Assembly: GCF_007992835.1 (NCBI RefSeq) | Contig: NZ_BKBA01000001.1 | Span: forward strand, 16,275-80,274 | DNA: 64,000 nt | Reading direction: 5' to 3' | From: Knoellia locipacati | GTDB lineage: Bacteria; Actinomycetota; Actinomycetes; Actinomycetales; Dermatophilaceae | In this document: piece after piece, positions 62,983-64,000 of the stretch | How the letters are laid out: every line of letters begins with the position of its first letter | Numbering within the stretch: position 1 is the stretch's first letter | Translations under genes and position numbers: made by a program | Notes under the pieces: generated by a model | The model's database searches: none | The model's input: the letters and a program-made list of their open reading frames with translations, nothing else | Told to the model about the DNA's origin: nothing

Positions 62983-63049
62983 CCCCACCCATCACGAACC
63001 GCCGGCCCCCGGTCACCCACCGAGCACCGGGAAGCACCCACTCCGGGGC

Positions 63050-63895
63050 TCAGAGGAGGACGGTGGTGAAGTCGCCGACGGCAGCGAAGCCCAGCGCCCG
63101 GTAGGTCGCGAGCGCCGCGGCGTTGAAGTCGTTGACGTAGAGCGAGACCATCGGCGCCGGCCCGGCCATGACCTGCTCCATGACCGACGCGAGCATCGGG
63201 ACGGCAAGCCCCTGCCCGCGCAGGTGCGGCGCGAGCCACACCCCCTGCAGCTGCGCGCAGCCCAGCGCCAGCGACCCGATGTCGGTCTTGAAGATCACCT
63301 CGTCGTCCTCGACGACGACATACGTGTGACCGCGCGCGATGAGTGAGGCCAGCGACCCGCGATAGCTGCGCGCCGACCCGGAGTACGGCGCGTAGCCGAT
63401 CTCCGCCGTGAACATGTGGGCGGCCGCGGGCAGGACGATGTCGACCTCGCTGGCCCGCGCCGGACGCACGCGCGGGTCGAGCTCGATCCCCAGCGCCGAC
63501 GGTGGCGTCGACGTGGACAGCAGCGGCTGGTGCGCGCGGATCGCCCGCGGTTGCCCCCAGTGCGGCTCGAGGTCGTCCCAGAGGTCGACGACCTCCTCGC
63601 GCGGACCGAGCAACGACGCGACGCGACCGCGCCACCGACGCATGCGCTCGGCATACAGGGCCCTGGTCTCGGCCGTGGACTCGACCGGAACGACGTTGGC
63701 GCTCGCCCAGCACATCGACGTGAGGCGTCCGTCCTCACGCACGCCCATCGCCGACGAGACCGAACCCAGCGGGAGGGTCTCGAGGATGCGCGCGGCCACG
63801 AAGACGTGCGCCGCGACATTGCGCGAGCAGAGCTCGAGGGCGTCGTCGACGTCGGTGCGGGTGAGTGACCTCACCGGGCTACGGGTGCGGAGCAC
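63050..63895 (-). CDS. GNAT-family N-acetyltransferase (DUF4081 type)
   Basis: 281 residues from a GTG start. N-terminal DUF4081-like half, then a GNAT domain with VYLAPHLRGQGLA-type acetyl-CoA loop (GVWLAPHLRGQGLAVPML) and the C-terminal block VSLYVNDFNAAALATYRALGF. Mycobacterial relatives lie near proS/ispG, consistent with this neighbourhood. Substrate unknown. TAGGCT 6 nt before the start suggests leaderless transcription. Confidence 0.88.
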   Translation of the reverse strand: MLRTRSPVRSLTRTDVDDALELCSRNVAAHVFVAARILETLPLGSVSSAMGVREDGRLTSMCWASANVVPVESTAETRALYAERMRRWRGRVASLLGPREEVVDLWDDLEPHWGQPRAIRAHQPLLSTSTPPSALGIELDPRVRPARASEVDIVLPAAAHMFTAEIGYAPYSGSARSYRGSLASLIARGHTYVVVEDDEVIFKTDIGSLALGCAQLQGVWLAPHLRGQGLAVPMLASVMEQVMAGPAPMVSLYVNDFNAAALATYRALGFAAVGDFTTVLL

Positions 63896-63901
63896 CCGCC
63901 C

Positions 63902-63907
63902 AGCCTA
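63902..63907 (-). promoter_or_regulatory. Putative leaderless -10 box of the GNAT gene
   Basis: TAGGCT on the minus strand ends 6 nt before GTG 63895. The remaining 93 nt to the window end contain no gene that I can see, only one octamer GTATGCCG at about 63960. Confidence 0.45.
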
Positions 63908-64000
63908 GGCGGCGAACCCGCGGTTCACCTGCCGTCGTGCACCAATTCACGACGATCCGGTATGCCGTCCGCCCACCCGGGCGACCCGCCGGCGGGCCCC

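Noticed and set aside
1..64000. Octamer GTATGCCG as a KOPS/FtsK-type orientation signal
   Set aside because: Copies are evenly split between the two strands (about 19 and 19), whereas such signals are strand-biased.
1..64000. Prophage, integrative element, rRNA or tRNA genes
   Set aside because: No integrase, transposase, phage structural gene, or tRNA/rRNA sequence was recognised on either strand.

Overview
The window looks like chromosomal DNA of a high-GC actinobacterium, most likely of the Micrococcales/Intrasporangiaceae type. The reasons are the strong G/C bias at third codon positions, the Actinobacteria-style gene order (rne-rplU-rpmA-obg-proB-proA and rimP-nusA-ylxR-infB-rbfA-truB-ribF), an RNase E/G with a long disordered N-terminus, WXG-type secreted proteins, and many genes with a TAnnnT box only 6-7 nt before the start codon, as in leaderless transcription. 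I saw no rRNA, tRNA, CRISPR, prophage, integrase or transposase. There is no gene-free stretch over 300 nt.

Layout. 1-1.3 kb: end of a glycosyltransferase and a small anchored protein. 1.3-12.2 kb (minus strand): the rne-rplU-rpmA-obg-proB-proA block, with a methyltransferase between rpmA and obg and a pdxY/EamA pair between proB and proA. 12.4-20.7 kb: two genes that are usually neighbours (a DUF2344 protein and a TIGR03960-type radical SAM protein) are separated by terC with a probable manganese riboswitch leader, a WXG-like secreted pair, a secreted nuclease and small genes. 20.8-22.9 kb: an ECF sigma factor with a membrane partner, and a PCMT-like methyltransferase. 23.0-29.1 kb: an unusual signalling locus. 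29.2-40.2 kb (minus strand): fadD, rodA, ribF, truB, rbfA, infB, ylxR, nusA and rimP. 40.3-46.1 kb: a lipoprotein, an APH-type kinase and a dicarboxylate sensor/regulator/DctA set. 46.2-56.0 kb: a YyaL-type protein, PhzF, an ApbE/FMN-binding/ferric-reductase flavin module, and the proS-HAD-TSUP-kinase operon. 56-64 kb: CBS, MFS, ATL, SRPBCC and DoxX genes, an M15-like secreted protein, a hairpin-flanked nuclease-like gene, and a GNAT.

The signalling locus at 23-29 kb is the strongest candidate for an undescribed system. It encodes two related membrane histidine-kinase-like proteins with complementary defects: the first keeps the ATP-binding domain but has Arg where the phospho-acceptor His belongs, and the second keeps the His but has lost the ATP-binding motifs. 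Each overlaps its own response regulator (a stand-alone receiver and a NarL/LuxR type). Between them lies a TRAP-type solute-binding lipoprotein with no permease nearby. A two-subunit kinase that works only as a heterodimer would explain the layout.

At the DNA level, four signals stand out. The octamer GTATGCCG/CGGCATAC occurs about 38 times, roughly twenty-fold over a base-composition estimate, forces rare codons and forms three terminator-like hairpins. A 44-nt palindromic repeat is inserted twice, in frame, inside nusA. A 45-nt hairpin repeat sits on both sides of an AbiEi/Vsr-like nuclease gene. A symmetric -10 palindrome probably fires two divergent leaderless genes.
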